Shown: one piece after another, positions 47,702 through 56,377 of the stretch
Layout of the letters: each line of letters starts with the position of its first letter
Position numbering within the stretch: the stretch's first letter is position 1
Assembly (NCBI GenBank): GCA_030432925.1
Contig: JAUILT010000005.1
Coordinates: forward strand, 1-58,006
Reading direction: 5' to 3'
DNA: 58,006 nt
DNA from: Bdellovibrionia bacterium
GTDB lineage: Bacteria; Bdellovibrionota; Bdellovibrionia; Bdellovibrionales; UBA1609
The notes under the pieces: generated by a model
Told to the model about the DNA's origin: nothing
The model's database searches: none
What the model saw: the letters and a program-made list of their open reading frames with translations, nothing else
Position numbers and translations under genes: made by a program

Positions 47702-48768
47702 GTGCTCATTCCCAAGGATTTTCAAAATCAAAAGTGGTTTGGATTGACAACGGAGCCTCGTCAAAGGGGCTTGTTGACTCTCTTGGCGGACAGTTCATTG
47801 ACCTCGCCCTTGATAGCGGTCTTGTTCTCAATGCTTTTCAACTGGATTCTGGTGAAACCCAAGTGTCACCGACCAAAAAGAAGCTTCTTCTGGGAGTTAT
47901 TGAATCCATTTGCAAAGAGGATGATTCAAAAGGGCTTCCAAAGAGGGAAAAAGCCCTTTTAGAGCAAGCCATTGCGGACACCTACGATCAAAAGAAGGGT
48001 CAGTCACCGACCATGAGCGATTTTAGGAAGGTTTTGGAAAATCACCGTCTTGAAGAGATGAGAAAGTATGCCGACATTTTGTATTCATGGACTGGAGACA
48101 CGGCTTATGGAAGGCTTCTTGATGGGCAAACCAACATTGAACTTTCAAAGTCTCTGGTTTCCATTGAAGTTAAGGGTCTTGATGTTTACCCTGACTTGCA
48201 GCGTGTTCTATTACTGATTCTCACTGAATACATAATGAATGAGGCATCAAAGAACCCCAGTCAGCGGTATTTGTTAATTGTTGATGAGATTTGGAAGGTG
48301 CTGCAAAACGACAGTGCTGCCCAGTTCATTATTGAGTGCTACCGTACAATGCGCAAATTTTACGGGGGCATTTGGGGAATCTCCCAATCCATCAAAGATT
48401 TTATGTTCGACCCGGAAATTGCTGCGGCCATTATGCAGAATACTCCCAGTCGAATCATTTTAAAGCAGCGTGGTGTTGATTGGGAGGAGTTTCAAAATAT
48501 TTTATCTCTGAATGATACTGAGATTGAAGCGGTCAAGTCTCTTCGCTCAGAAAAAGGACGTTTTTCGGAGCACCTATTTATTCAGGATGAGAACAAGGCC
48601 ATTTTAAAAATTGAGCCAGATCCACTTTCTTATTGGATCTGTACCACCGATCCAAAAGACAAAGCGGTCATTAACGAATTTAAAGAAAAATATCCACACC
48701 TCAATCATTTGCAGGTTTTGGAGAAAATTACCCAGTTTCAAAAAATAAAGGAGGAGAAACCTAAGTGA
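47698..48768 (+). CDS. virB4: VirB4 C-terminal part including Walker B (ICE2, split gene)
   Basis: 356 aa starting at an ATGA overlap with the first half. After about 12 unmatched residues it aligns with ICE1 VirB4 from KVVWIDNGASS onward: MRKYADILYSWTGDTAYGRLLDGQ, Walker B YLLIVDEIWKVL (about residue 190), and PDPLSYWICTT near the end. Either the protein works as two chains made by translational coupling or a small insertion has broken the gene. No other residue loss is apparent. Confidence 0.85.
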   Translation: MSAHSQGFSKSKVVWIDNGASSKGLVDSLGGQFIDLALDSGLVLNAFQLDSGETQVSPTKKKLLLGVIESICKEDDSKGLPKREKALLEQAIADTYDQKKGQSPTMSDFRKVLENHRLEEMRKYADILYSWTGDTAYGRLLDGQTNIELSKSLVSIEVKGLDVYPDLQRVLLLILTEYIMNEASKNPSQRYLLIVDEIWKVLQNDSAAQFIIECYRTMRKFYGGIWGISQSIKDFMFDPEIAAAIMQNTPSRIILKQRGVDWEEFQNILSLNDTEIEAVKSLRSEKGRFSEHLFIQDENKAILKIEPDPLSYWICTTDPKDKAVINEFKEKYPHLNHLQVLEKITQFQKIKEEKPK

Positions 48769-49457
48769 AGATTCTAATAACCCCATTGTGTGCCATTACA
48801 ATTGCCTTAAGTCCCGTCAAGAGTCACGCCATGTTCGGTGCCGACGCTGCGGCGATGATACCTTACCTAATTAAGATTATTACTCAGGCAATCAAGCAAT
48901 ATAAGCAGATGAAAATAATTTATAACAATGCAAAACATCATAAGGAAATGTTTAAGCAACTCAATGACGGTCTGTCGGAAGCCATTGGTCTTTTAGAAAG
49001 CCTTCCCATTGAGGATGAGAATATTTTAGGTCATTTGCAATCATTCAAGAAAGCCATGAACGAAATTGAAATGCTCTATGGTGAGGTGCCAAAAGGCAAA
49101 GAGGAGATGCTTTTAAAGCTCCACGATCAAACTGTGGCTGAAAGTATCAAAATTGCCAATTCGCTCAAGGTGTATGCAAAGTCCCAAGAGGCCAATTCTA
49201 ACCGAGTGGCTAGGAATGCTGGGAGGATGAGCCCCAAGGGAGCTGTTAGAAGCAACCTTGAAACTAATGCAGCGATCTTGCACACCCTTAACCAGTTATT
49301 AAAAGTAAATGGGCAAATTTTAAAACTCCAGAGTGAAACTTTGGCAATGAATAATAAGTCAGCTAAAGAGTCCAATTTTCACTTTCAAAAAGTCACCAAA
49401 GACCTTGGCAGTAGCTTTAAGGGATTTGAAGCAACATTTGGGACACCGACGTTTTAA
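48765..49457 (+). CDS. virB5: VirB5-like protein (ICE2)
   Basis: 230 aa from GTG 48765, 4-base overlap with VirB4, after aaggaggag. Signal peptide (KILITPLCAITIALSPVKSHA), then long helices with KQYKQMKIIYNNAKHH and SPKGAVRSNLETNAAI. In ICE1 the homologous gene has ATT in the equivalent place. Confidence 0.82.
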   Translation: MKILITPLCAITIALSPVKSHAMFGADAAAMIPYLIKIITQAIKQYKQMKIIYNNAKHHKEMFKQLNDGLSEAIGLLESLPIEDENILGHLQSFKKAMNEIEMLYGEVPKGKEEMLLKLHDQTVAESIKIANSLKVYAKSQEANSNRVARNAGRMSPKGAVRSNLETNAAILHTLNQLLKVNGQILKLQSETLAMNNKSAKESNFHFQKVTKDLGSSFKGFEATFGTPTF

Positions 49458-50461
49458 TGTACGATTGGCTACCGGAAGTTTGCAGAGAATTAAGAGGAAA
49501 CCTAATCAACATCTATTGGTTGTCGATTGTTCCTTTAACCCTCTTGTTGATTATTTTTGAATTTTTTAAATTGCCAGAACGACAGCCCGATGCACTAAAG
49601 GTCATAAAGCGAGCAGCAATTTCCATGATTCTCCTTATCAGTTTTGATGAGGTGATCCACACCATTGCAATGGTCGGTGATGGAATAGTTGAAGCGATCA
49701 GTCCAAAGCCCCATATAAATCAGGTATTAGATGAGGCGTGGGCTCATATTCAGACCATTGAGCTGAGTTGGCATAAGTTTAAAGAAACAATCATTTGGAT
49801 CTTTAGTCTACTGGCATTTATTTTTGCCTATCTTGGCGCTTTCTTAGCTGATGCGATGGTGCATTTCTGCTGGGCGATCCTCTTTGTTCTCTCACCGCTG
49901 ATGATTTTGGCTTATATACCAGAAGGGACAGCTAAAATTGCAACGGGTCTGTACCGAAGTCTTTGCACCGTTATGGCGTGGAAAGTGCTTTGGTGTGTGC
50001 TCGGCGTGATTTTGTTGAAGTTCACAGTCAATGCACCGATTGCCGATGGCAACGACTACAATGCCATTCTTCTGATTGTCATCAATCTCTTTATTGGCAT
50101 CAGTATGTTGCTTGTTCCCATTGCAACAAAAGCCTTTTTATCTGCTGACTTTGCTGCCTTCTCTGGAGGACTTGCCGCTGTTCCAGCCATTGCTTCTCAG
50201 AAAATCATAATGAAGCAGCTTAAAAAAGCAGGAAAGTTTTCAGCCGATAGAGGCAAGAAGATGGCAAGCCAAGGGTTCCGCTCTAGTGGCCGCGCTCTTA
50301 AAGATTTTGGACGTTTCGCTAGTGAAAAGCACCAGAATTTTAAGAATACGAGGGGTGCCACAAATTCGCCAAGCCAAAGGTTCCAAGAAAAACCTTATGA
50401 GAGGGGCTATAGAACCTCTTTTCAAAATAATAGTCAAAACAAGGGAGAAAAACATAAATGA
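49457..50461 (+). CDS. virB6: VirB6-like polytopic membrane protein (ICE2)
   Basis: 334 aa with the same hydrophobic pattern as ICE1 VirB6 (IYWLSIVPLTLLLIIFEFF, IFSLLAFIFAYLGAFLADAMVHFCWAILFVLSPLMILAYIPEGTA) and a basic, polar C-terminus (SFQNNSQNKGEKHK). Starts one base before the end of the VirB5 stop. Confidence 0.85.
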   Translation: MYDWLPEVCRELRGNLINIYWLSIVPLTLLLIIFEFFKLPERQPDALKVIKRAAISMILLISFDEVIHTIAMVGDGIVEAISPKPHINQVLDEAWAHIQTIELSWHKFKETIIWIFSLLAFIFAYLGAFLADAMVHFCWAILFVLSPLMILAYIPEGTAKIATGLYRSLCTVMAWKVLWCVLGVILLKFTVNAPIADGNDYNAILLIVINLFIGISMLLVPIATKAFLSADFAAFSGGLAAVPAIASQKIIMKQLKKAGKFSADRGKKMASQGFRSSGRALKDFGRFASEKHQNFKNTRGATNSPSQRFQEKPYERGYRTSFQNNSQNKGEKHK

Positions 50462-51051
50462 TTAAGATTCAATCTAAGCGATTAGAGCCAGTCAATCAAT
50501 GGGTGAAAATTAACCTTTTGATGAAACACTTACGGCTCGTGATTTTTGGTCTATTAATTTCAAATTTTATTCTTATGGGTGTTTGTATTTACTTGTTGAA
50601 CAAGGACACACTCGTCGTTGCTCTCACCGAATCCGATCAACTCTACTTTGTAGGAAAAAGGCAAAGCGTTGAACTTGGTGAGGCTGATGTTGAAGAGACT
50701 GCCAAAAGGTTCGTCCGAGAGCGGTATCAGTGGAAAAGCTATAGTGTGGAGTCCCTTGTTCGCAATGTTTCACCTTTTGTCACCTACGGCCTTTTAAAAA
50801 AGATGACCCAGCAATTTGAAAAATCAAAGGAGTTTGTAGAGAAAAACGCCATCTCCCAAGATGTTGTCATTCAAGCTGTGAATCTTAAAGACGATCACAT
50901 TGAGGTTAAAATAGACCGCGTGGTTTCAGTCGGGAAAAAAGTCAAAGCCGTCCAACCTCTTGAAGTCCATTTGGAGATTATTAAGGACACACCTAACAAG
51001 TGGAACCTTAAAGGGCTCTATGTCAACGCCATCACGGAGTTTAATCAATGA
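50458..51051 (+). CDS. virB8: VirB8/TraE-like protein (ICE2)
   Basis: 197 aa with one TM (LVIFGLLISNFILMGVCIYLL) and a periplasmic domain (LYFVGKRQ ... TAKRFVRERYQWKSYSVESL ... VNLKDDHIEVKIDRVVSVGKK). It aligns in layout with the ICE1 protein at 24616. It overlaps neighbours by 4 bases. Confidence 0.8.
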   Translation: MIKIQSKRLEPVNQWVKINLLMKHLRLVIFGLLISNFILMGVCIYLLNKDTLVVALTESDQLYFVGKRQSVELGEADVEETAKRFVRERYQWKSYSVESLVRNVSPFVTYGLLKKMTQQFEKSKEFVEKNAISQDVVIQAVNLKDDHIEVKIDRVVSVGKKVKAVQPLEVHLEIIKDTPNKWNLKGLYVNAITEFNQ

Positions 51052-51761
51052 TTAGATTTTTCACTTGTTTAATTTTATGTCTTTTTTGTCAGGTTTCTTT
51101 AGGGAAAGTCAGAACCATTGAAATGGATGCTGATGGAATGAAAACTATCACTCTTGCTATGGGACGCTCCACTGTATTGCAGTTTGCCGACACCCCAAAA
51201 AAGATCGTTAGTGGAAATTCCAACTATTTTAATATCGAGTTTACTGGGAATGATGTAACCATCCAGCCTCTTTCTCCAGTCTCCAGTAACTTGTTTATTT
51301 ATAGTGGGCATCGACGTTTTGGATTTCTTTTAAAAGTCTGCCGCTGCAACACTTACGATGATCTGGTCAAAGTCTATTGGAAATACCCTAAAAAGCAAGT
51401 TGCAAAAAAGAAGGTCAAGAAAAGTCAATTTCCAAAACTTTCTTTTAAAGCTGGAAAATCTGAGGTGTATGTCTCCAATGTCTTTTATCACAAATTTAAT
51501 GATGTCTATGTGGTGGATGGAAGCTTTGTTTTGCCAAAAGGCGACAAAGCTCCCAAGGCCAAAGATTTTTGGGTCACTCGCTCCGGCAAAAAGCTCACCG
51601 TTTTAGACGTGGTTTTTTCTGATGAGTCGAAGTTCAAAAAATACCAGAACATTAAGTTCCGGGTATTTTTAAAACTTGTCCGTCCTGTGGACTTCACCTT
51701 GAGAACCAAGATCGGAAAACAAGAGGGCAAAGCCATTATCAGAAAGAGGTGGTATCAATGA
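51048..51761 (+). CDS. virB9: VirB9/TraK-like protein (ICE2)
   Basis: 237 aa with signal peptide (IRFFTCLILCLFCQVSLG). KTITLAMGRSTVLQFADTPKKIVSGNSNYFNIEF and VSSNLFIYSGHRRFGFLLK match the ICE1 protein (VICGNKNYFNIEK, ISTNLTVLSGGRRYLFYL). It is a member of the outer core complex. Confidence 0.8.
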   Translation: MIRFFTCLILCLFCQVSLGKVRTIEMDADGMKTITLAMGRSTVLQFADTPKKIVSGNSNYFNIEFTGNDVTIQPLSPVSSNLFIYSGHRRFGFLLKVCRCNTYDDLVKVYWKYPKKQVAKKKVKKSQFPKLSFKAGKSEVYVSNVFYHKFNDVYVVDGSFVLPKGDKAPKAKDFWVTRSGKKLTVLDVVFSDESKFKKYQNIKFRVFLKLVRPVDFTLRTKIGKQEGKAIIRKRWYQ

Positions 51762-52780
51762 AAATTCAAATAAAAAAATGGTTTTCATTGGTTAAAAAGG
51801 CTCCATCTCAGTTGAGGGCTTGGCTTAAAGGCTTGGTGGAAAAAGTAAGGTCTCCATTCGTTAAAAGGTTTCCAGATAAGGAGACTTGGAATCTTGGAGC
51901 CATACTTATTTGGGGTGCAGCCACATTTTTAAGTGTTGTTTTCGTTAGTAGCTTGTTTTTTTCACCTGAAGATTCCGGTAGCAGCATTACCACTGTCTAT
52001 TCAGCTAAAGCTGAAGACCAAGGCAGTGATGTGGAAGGTCTTAGCGAATCAGATGGTGAGGCTTCAGCTCATGTGAAAGGCATTTCCAAAGGGCGGGGCC
52101 ATCGTCTTTCTGGGGATGATCCCGCACCGAGGAAAGGAAAAGGAGCTTCCATTAAATATAAGGGAACCCAAGTCTTGGTACGAGCCAGCTCTCAAGGAGA
52201 CCGCGCCCTTCCAACGGGGACCAACTTTGTTGGAAAGCTTCTCTCACAAATTGACACCCGTCACTCTGATAAATTTGTGAGAGTTCTTTTGCCCTTTGGT
52301 GGAAAATTCAGGGACCGAGTCGGTATTCCAAAGAATACCGTTCTTTTGGGCTCGGTCAGCTATTCTGGTCGAGGCAAAAGGGTTTTCTTGAACCTCCACA
52401 CCGGAGTTCTGCCCGACGGGAGCGAGATTAAAATTGAGGCCACCGCCATGGACTCAAAAGACTTCTCGCCCGGTCTTATAGGTAGCTATCACAGTGCATT
52501 TGGTAGCAGGGCTGGAGCCACACTTGGCTTCTCATTTGCTGCTGGTGCCAGTGATGTGTTGCAGGAAAGGGAAGCTCTCGGTCAGGGCTTTAACCAAACC
52601 GTTACCAAAAAAGCCACTATGAAAAATGCTGTTCTCAACGGCATCTCTGAGTTTTCAAAGACAGAAGGAGCATTTCAACTAGAAGAGGCTCGCAATGAGG
52701 GAGCCTACGTCACACTCAATCAGGGTAAAGAGGTCATCGTTACCCTCACTAAAACTTTTAAAAATGGAGAATCAAATTAA
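51758..52780 (+). CDS. virB10: VirB10/TraB-like protein (ICE2)
   Basis: 340 aa from ATG 51758, 4-base overlap with VirB9. Basic cytoplasmic N-terminus, TM (LGAILIWGAATFLSVVFVSSLFF), linker, and conserved domain (GKLLSQIDTRHSDKFVRVLLP, PKNTVLLGSVSYSGRGKRVFL, KKATMKNAVLNGISEF, a terminal QGKEVIVTLTKTF). Confidence 0.85.
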   Translation: MKIQIKKWFSLVKKAPSQLRAWLKGLVEKVRSPFVKRFPDKETWNLGAILIWGAATFLSVVFVSSLFFSPEDSGSSITTVYSAKAEDQGSDVEGLSESDGEASAHVKGISKGRGHRLSGDDPAPRKGKGASIKYKGTQVLVRASSQGDRALPTGTNFVGKLLSQIDTRHSDKFVRVLLPFGGKFRDRVGIPKNTVLLGSVSYSGRGKRVFLNLHTGVLPDGSEIKIEATAMDSKDFSPGLIGSYHSAFGSRAGATLGFSFAAGASDVLQEREALGQGFNQTVTKKATMKNAVLNGISEFSKTEGAFQLEEARNEGAYVTLNQGKEVIVTLTKTFKNGESN

Positions 52781-54279
52781 TGAGTAAGAAATCAAATGGT
52801 ATTGATCCAAAAGATATTGTTATTGGAATCGTGAACCTTTTCAAAGGTGCAATAAGTTACACTTACTATGCAGGGAAGGAATCAAAATACCTCTCTCGCG
52901 CTGGAAAAGTGAACCTGTTGTTGTTTTTTGCAATAGCGGTGGTCTGGTCTATTAAAAACACCCATTTTTGGACATTGCACTATTTTTGGCCCGACATTTT
53001 CACCCAACAGTTTGTAAGAAACGTCGGCATGATGTCGTGGTTTGCGCAATTCCTTCCGTTGGGGGTTCTGTTCTTTGCGATTACTGTCTATATATTAGGA
53101 AATCGCAGTATCAGTAAAATTGAAGGAATCAATAGTGGTTTCAAACGAGCTGGGATTAAAAATGCAATTGGCAAACACCCCTTTGTCAAAGAGCTAACCA
53201 ATTTAACCCCGTTTCGGCAAAAGCTTCTTATTGATACCGAGGGCGTTCCCGCAGAAGAGTTTGAAAGCAAGAGAAATTACATTCGCTCCTGTGTGAACTC
53301 ACAGGTGGAGGCCATTGTTGAACAAGATGAGCCCAAGTTCATTGAGTTGTTCTTAACAAAGAAACTCCTGCCAAAGAAAATTGCTTACGCCAATGTATCT
53401 GGGAAAGCATCAAAGGCCGGGGACTTTGTTGTTGGTCAGTCGTATGGCCGAGTTGTGACTCAAAACCTTTTCGACCTTCCGCACATGCTGGTGGCTGGAA
53501 CCACGGGTATGGGGAAATCCTACTTTCTTCGCCAGATGGTCCTCAACCTTCTTGAAAACACACCAAATCTTCAGGTTTTCGCTATTGATCTAAAGGAAGG
53601 TATCACCATGCGGCCATTCAAGGATCTTCCCAATGTGAAAGTCGTCAAAGAGATTTCTGAAGCTTCAGAAGTCCTTGAAAAGATCAGGGCTGAAATGAAG
53701 GAACGTTTCAAGGTGTTGGAAAAAGAAGGAGCCGAACTCATTGATCCTGTAAAGCACAAAAGAGATCCCATCTTGGTTGTGATTGATGAGTGCTCACTTC
53801 TTTATAACCCATCGAAGGTTTCAGAAATCGGCAAGAAAGCAGCTCAAAAGGCCATTGAGATCACCGACGAGATCGCCAAATTGTCACGAGCCGCCTGTAT
53901 TCATTTGGTGCTTGGTACTCAGAAGATCACCAAAGAAACGGTCAGCACCCACATTCAGGAGAACATTGAGGGGCGAATCTGTTTCAAGGTCACTTCTGTC
54001 CAAGGCTCGGCAATGGTTGTTGGAACTAAGATTGCCCGTGATCTGCCAAAAATTAAAGGCCGAGCCATTGCCAAGTTTGGTGTGGATGTCGATGAGGTCC
54101 AGACCCCTTTTATTGATAAGGATGAAATCAAAACCAAGATAAGTGCTATTGGAAAACGGTTTGAGGGAAAAAAGAAGCCTCACCAGCAGCCACTTATTTC
54201 GGATATTTCTTATCAAGAAAAATCAGATAAGGGAGATGTTGCCGACTCTTCAAGGCCGAAAGTGGGGCCATCAACGTGA
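52780..54279 (+). CDS. FtsK/TraD-like coupling ATPase (ICE2)
   Basis: 499 aa. Two membrane segments (VNLLLFFAIAVVWSI, FAQFLPLGVLFFAITVYIL), then Walker A LVAGTTGMGKSYF (about residue 237), DLKEGITMRPFKDLPNVKVV, Walker B ILVVIDECSLLY and LVLGTQKITKETV. Homologous to the ICE1 protein at 26858; its ATG start supports the longer ICE1 N-terminus. It overlaps the VirB10 stop by one base. Confidence 0.88.
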   Translation: MSKKSNGIDPKDIVIGIVNLFKGAISYTYYAGKESKYLSRAGKVNLLLFFAIAVVWSIKNTHFWTLHYFWPDIFTQQFVRNVGMMSWFAQFLPLGVLFFAITVYILGNRSISKIEGINSGFKRAGIKNAIGKHPFVKELTNLTPFRQKLLIDTEGVPAEEFESKRNYIRSCVNSQVEAIVEQDEPKFIELFLTKKLLPKKIAYANVSGKASKAGDFVVGQSYGRVVTQNLFDLPHMLVAGTTGMGKSYFLRQMVLNLLENTPNLQVFAIDLKEGITMRPFKDLPNVKVVKEISEASEVLEKIRAEMKERFKVLEKEGAELIDPVKHKRDPILVVIDECSLLYNPSKVSEIGKKAAQKAIEITDEIAKLSRAACIHLVLGTQKITKETVSTHIQENIEGRICFKVTSVQGSAMVVGTKIARDLPKIKGRAIAKFGVDVDEVQTPFIDKDEIKTKISAIGKRFEGKKKPHQQPLISDISYQEKSDKGDVADSSRPKVGPST

Positions 54280-55037
54280 GTCAAAAACCCCATCGGTTTA
54301 CTTTAATGAATCGGGATATAAGGCTCTTGAGGTACTTGTTTGCGACCAAGGGAGCTACTGAACGACAGATTCATCGAGATATTTTTGGCAAAGTTACGGG
54401 CCAAGTTGTTAGAAAACGTATTGGGATATTAAAGAATCAAGGATTGATTGATAGCGGTTCTGTGTCTCTAGCAAGGCCCACTTCTGTGTACTTTACTTCG
54501 AGAAAGGCTCTACGCTCGCGAACCATCTACGATTTCGACCTTCTACGGATGGAGGCTCGCTCTAGTAATCCCACCCATGAGTTGTCACTAGGCGATATTC
54601 GCCATAAGTGTTCGAGCCTAGCAGGCCTTGAGCATTACCTGACCGAAAATGAACTTCAATCAGAGCTTTGGGGAGGAAAGGAATATAGATACAAAGACTT
54701 TTTGAGACTGAACAGTGATGGGTTTATGAGAATCAAGCTAGGGAAAAATACGTTCTCTGGAGCAATCGAATACGAACAATCCGAAAAGGGAAAAAGCCAA
54801 TATGAAGCTTTGTTTTCCGAATATTACCTTTCTCCCGATATTTCTTTTGTTTTTTATATTACTGGCAGCCAGAAAATTTTGGAATCCATTTTACGCCACG
54901 ATAAAAATGTAAGAGAAAACCGAAAAGCTATTATTTTCGGATCGACGTTGGATAATTTTCTTAATTCTAATGAGTTTATTTCTTTAGAGAGTTCATCAGA
55001 AAGAATTTTGGAGCTTCCATTGCTGGAGAAAAGTTGA
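54276..55037 (+). CDS. Replication-relaxation family protein (ICE2)
   Basis: 253 aa from GTG 54276, 4-base overlap. Winged helix (RDIRLLRYLFATKGATERQIHRDIF), then THELSLGDIRHKCSSL and RLNSDGFMRIKLGKNTFSGAIEYEQSEKGKSQYEALFSEYY, matching the ICE1 protein (RLNSDAVLLL, YEASKKS). Candidate relaxase or relaxosome protein; followed by an inverted repeat. Confidence 0.62.
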   Translation: MSQKPHRFTLMNRDIRLLRYLFATKGATERQIHRDIFGKVTGQVVRKRIGILKNQGLIDSGSVSLARPTSVYFTSRKALRSRTIYDFDLLRMEARSSNPTHELSLGDIRHKCSSLAGLEHYLTENELQSELWGGKEYRYKDFLRLNSDGFMRIKLGKNTFSGAIEYEQSEKGKSQYEALFSEYYLSPDISFVFYITGSQKILESILRHDKNVRENRKAIIFGSTLDNFLNSNEFISLESSSERILELPLLEKS

Positions 55038-55058
55038 TGGATTCTTTGAGTCTTAGGG

Positions 55059-55100
55059 TATTGCAAAAGCTGTTGCGTAAGCTATTGCAAGTTGCAATAG
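55059..55100. other. Candidate oriT: TATTGCAA repeats and palindrome (ICE2)
   Basis: TATTGCAA occurs at 55059-55066 and 55083-55090; the second belongs to the perfect palindrome CTATTGCAA-G-TTGCAATAG (55082-55100). It lies in the same gap after the relaxase candidate as the ICE1 inverted repeats at 29142. Confidence 0.4.
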
Positions 55101-55202
55101 GCAAAGTTCGCAAAGAAAGATGGAAGCTGTTGAATTTATTCGTATTTGATATTTAGGAACATTTTTATAACTGAATACAATATACCTATAAGGAGGTACA
55201 AG

Positions 55203-55679
55203 ATTAGAAGTATTACGAGAACCATATTGTGTGTCATTATTTTGGGAAGTTTAGGGTGTGCAAGTGTTGAGAGATCAACATTCTTGGGGGCAGGGACAGG
55301 TGCAGCTATGGGAGCAGCTACAGCATCAGCAATGGCCAACAAAGATCATGGACAAGTAACTTTGAGGGGCGCTGGTATTGGTGCTTTAGTGGGAGGTATC
55401 ACAGGATATATTCTGCACAGGGTGATTGATAAAAAAGAGAGCCAAGTTCGCAAGGAAACTCTTTTCAATCTGGAATCCCATGGAATATCCACAGGCTTTG
55501 GCGGTATTGATCTGAAAAAGTTTGATACCTTTGTGTCGTCACCACAGGTGCGTGAAGATTATATCGAGACTCACACTGTTGATGATGGCCGAAAACTTAT
55601 TCAAGGACACAAGACTTGGACGATCATCGGGAATCCACAGTTCAACATTGGTAGCCCAAAGAGAAGAAAGAAACGATGA
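55203..55679 (+). CDS. Glycine-zipper lipoprotein with a probable AUU start (ICE2)
   Basis: 158 aa. Signal sequence RSITRTILCVIILGSLGC with lipobox GSLGC; glycine-zipper segment GAGTGAAMGAATASAMA ... GAGIGALVGGITGYIL. A near-perfect TAAGGAGGT (55189-55197) stands 5 bases before ATT 55203; the upstream in-frame starts would add a polar N-terminus before the signal sequence and lack a ribosome site. The ICE1 homologue at 29364 has the same ATT in the same relation. Probable VirB7-type outer-membrane lipoprotein. Confidence 0.75.
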   Translation: MRSITRTILCVIILGSLGCASVERSTFLGAGTGAAMGAATASAMANKDHGQVTLRGAGIGALVGGITGYILHRVIDKKESQVRKETLFNLESHGISTGFGGIDLKKFDTFVSSPQVREDYIETHTVDDGRKLIQGHKTWTIIGNPQFNIGSPKRRKKR

Positions 55680-56041
55680 GAAAATCAACCAAGTCTGGGC
55701 GATTGTATTTGGATGATCTGGGAATTGAGAAGTTAAACGAAATGATGGAAGTCCTCGCTAGTGAGGACTCCCATCTTGATCTTTCCCCGTCAAAAGTAGT
55801 CAGTAAAGTTTTGGTCAACTTTTGTGACAAATATTTTCAGCGAGAAATTAAGGGACTAAGGTCGGCGCTTTTTGACAAGAAGAGTTATCTGATTTGGGCC
55901 AAGAAAAAGGCAAAGACACCAGAGGAGTATATAGAGCTTGTTGCTAAAATCTATGACCCCGCTTCTAAGAAGAGAACTAAACCCTCTTTAAAGCCAAAAT
56001 TAGAGGCTCAAAAAGCCCTAGATGAAGGGGTGCAGGGATGA
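55676..56041 (+). CDS. Basic accessory protein (ICE2)
   Basis: 121 aa, ATG overlapping the lipoprotein stop. RLYLDDLGIEKLNEMMEVLAS ... LSPSKVVSKVLVNFCDKYFQREI and a Lys-rich C-terminal part resemble in layout the ICE1 protein at 29771 (HPSHFVSFLVTDFFETYFEKDI). Possibly DNA binding. The 110 bases after it hold no visible gene; ICE1 has an XRE gene there. Confidence 0.6.
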   Translation: MRKSTKSGRLYLDDLGIEKLNEMMEVLASEDSHLDLSPSKVVSKVLVNFCDKYFQREIKGLRSALFDKKSYLIWAKKKAKTPEEYIELVAKIYDPASKKRTKPSLKPKLEAQKALDEGVQG

Positions 56042-56152
56042 CTTTGAAATCCTTTAAAAGTCTTTACTGTATTGCTTTTTACTCGACTGGATGGGGTCAA
56101 TTTTTATTGATTCCATGCCGATCCAACTTTATATTTATAAGTGAGCTTACCG

Positions 56153-56377
56153 ATGGGTAAGCACTCTCCAAATGGGGATGGGCTCTTTGAAATTTTGTGG
56201 TTAGACTCGAATGAAGCAGCAAGATATTTGAGAACTTGCCCGCAACAAATTCGGAATTGGGTTTATCAAAAGAAACTCAAGGCCTATAAGTTGTTTGGCA
56301 AGAAAAAACTTTTGTTTAAGAAATCTGACTTGGATGCCTTACTCAAACCGATTGGAGGTGAGTATGGCAATTCATAG
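56153..56377 (+). CDS. xis: Excisionase-type HTH_17 protein (ICE2)
   Basis: 74 aa. LDSNEAARYLRTCPQQIRNWVYQKKLKAYKLFGKKKLLFKKSDLDALL aligns with ICE1 Xis. ATG 56153 has aagtgag 8 bases upstream; GTG 56141 is a less likely start. The 3' end overlaps int by 14 bases. Confidence 0.82.
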   Translation: MGKHSPNGDGLFEILWLDSNEAARYLRTCPQQIRNWVYQKKLKAYKLFGKKKLLFKKSDLDALLKPIGGEYGNS

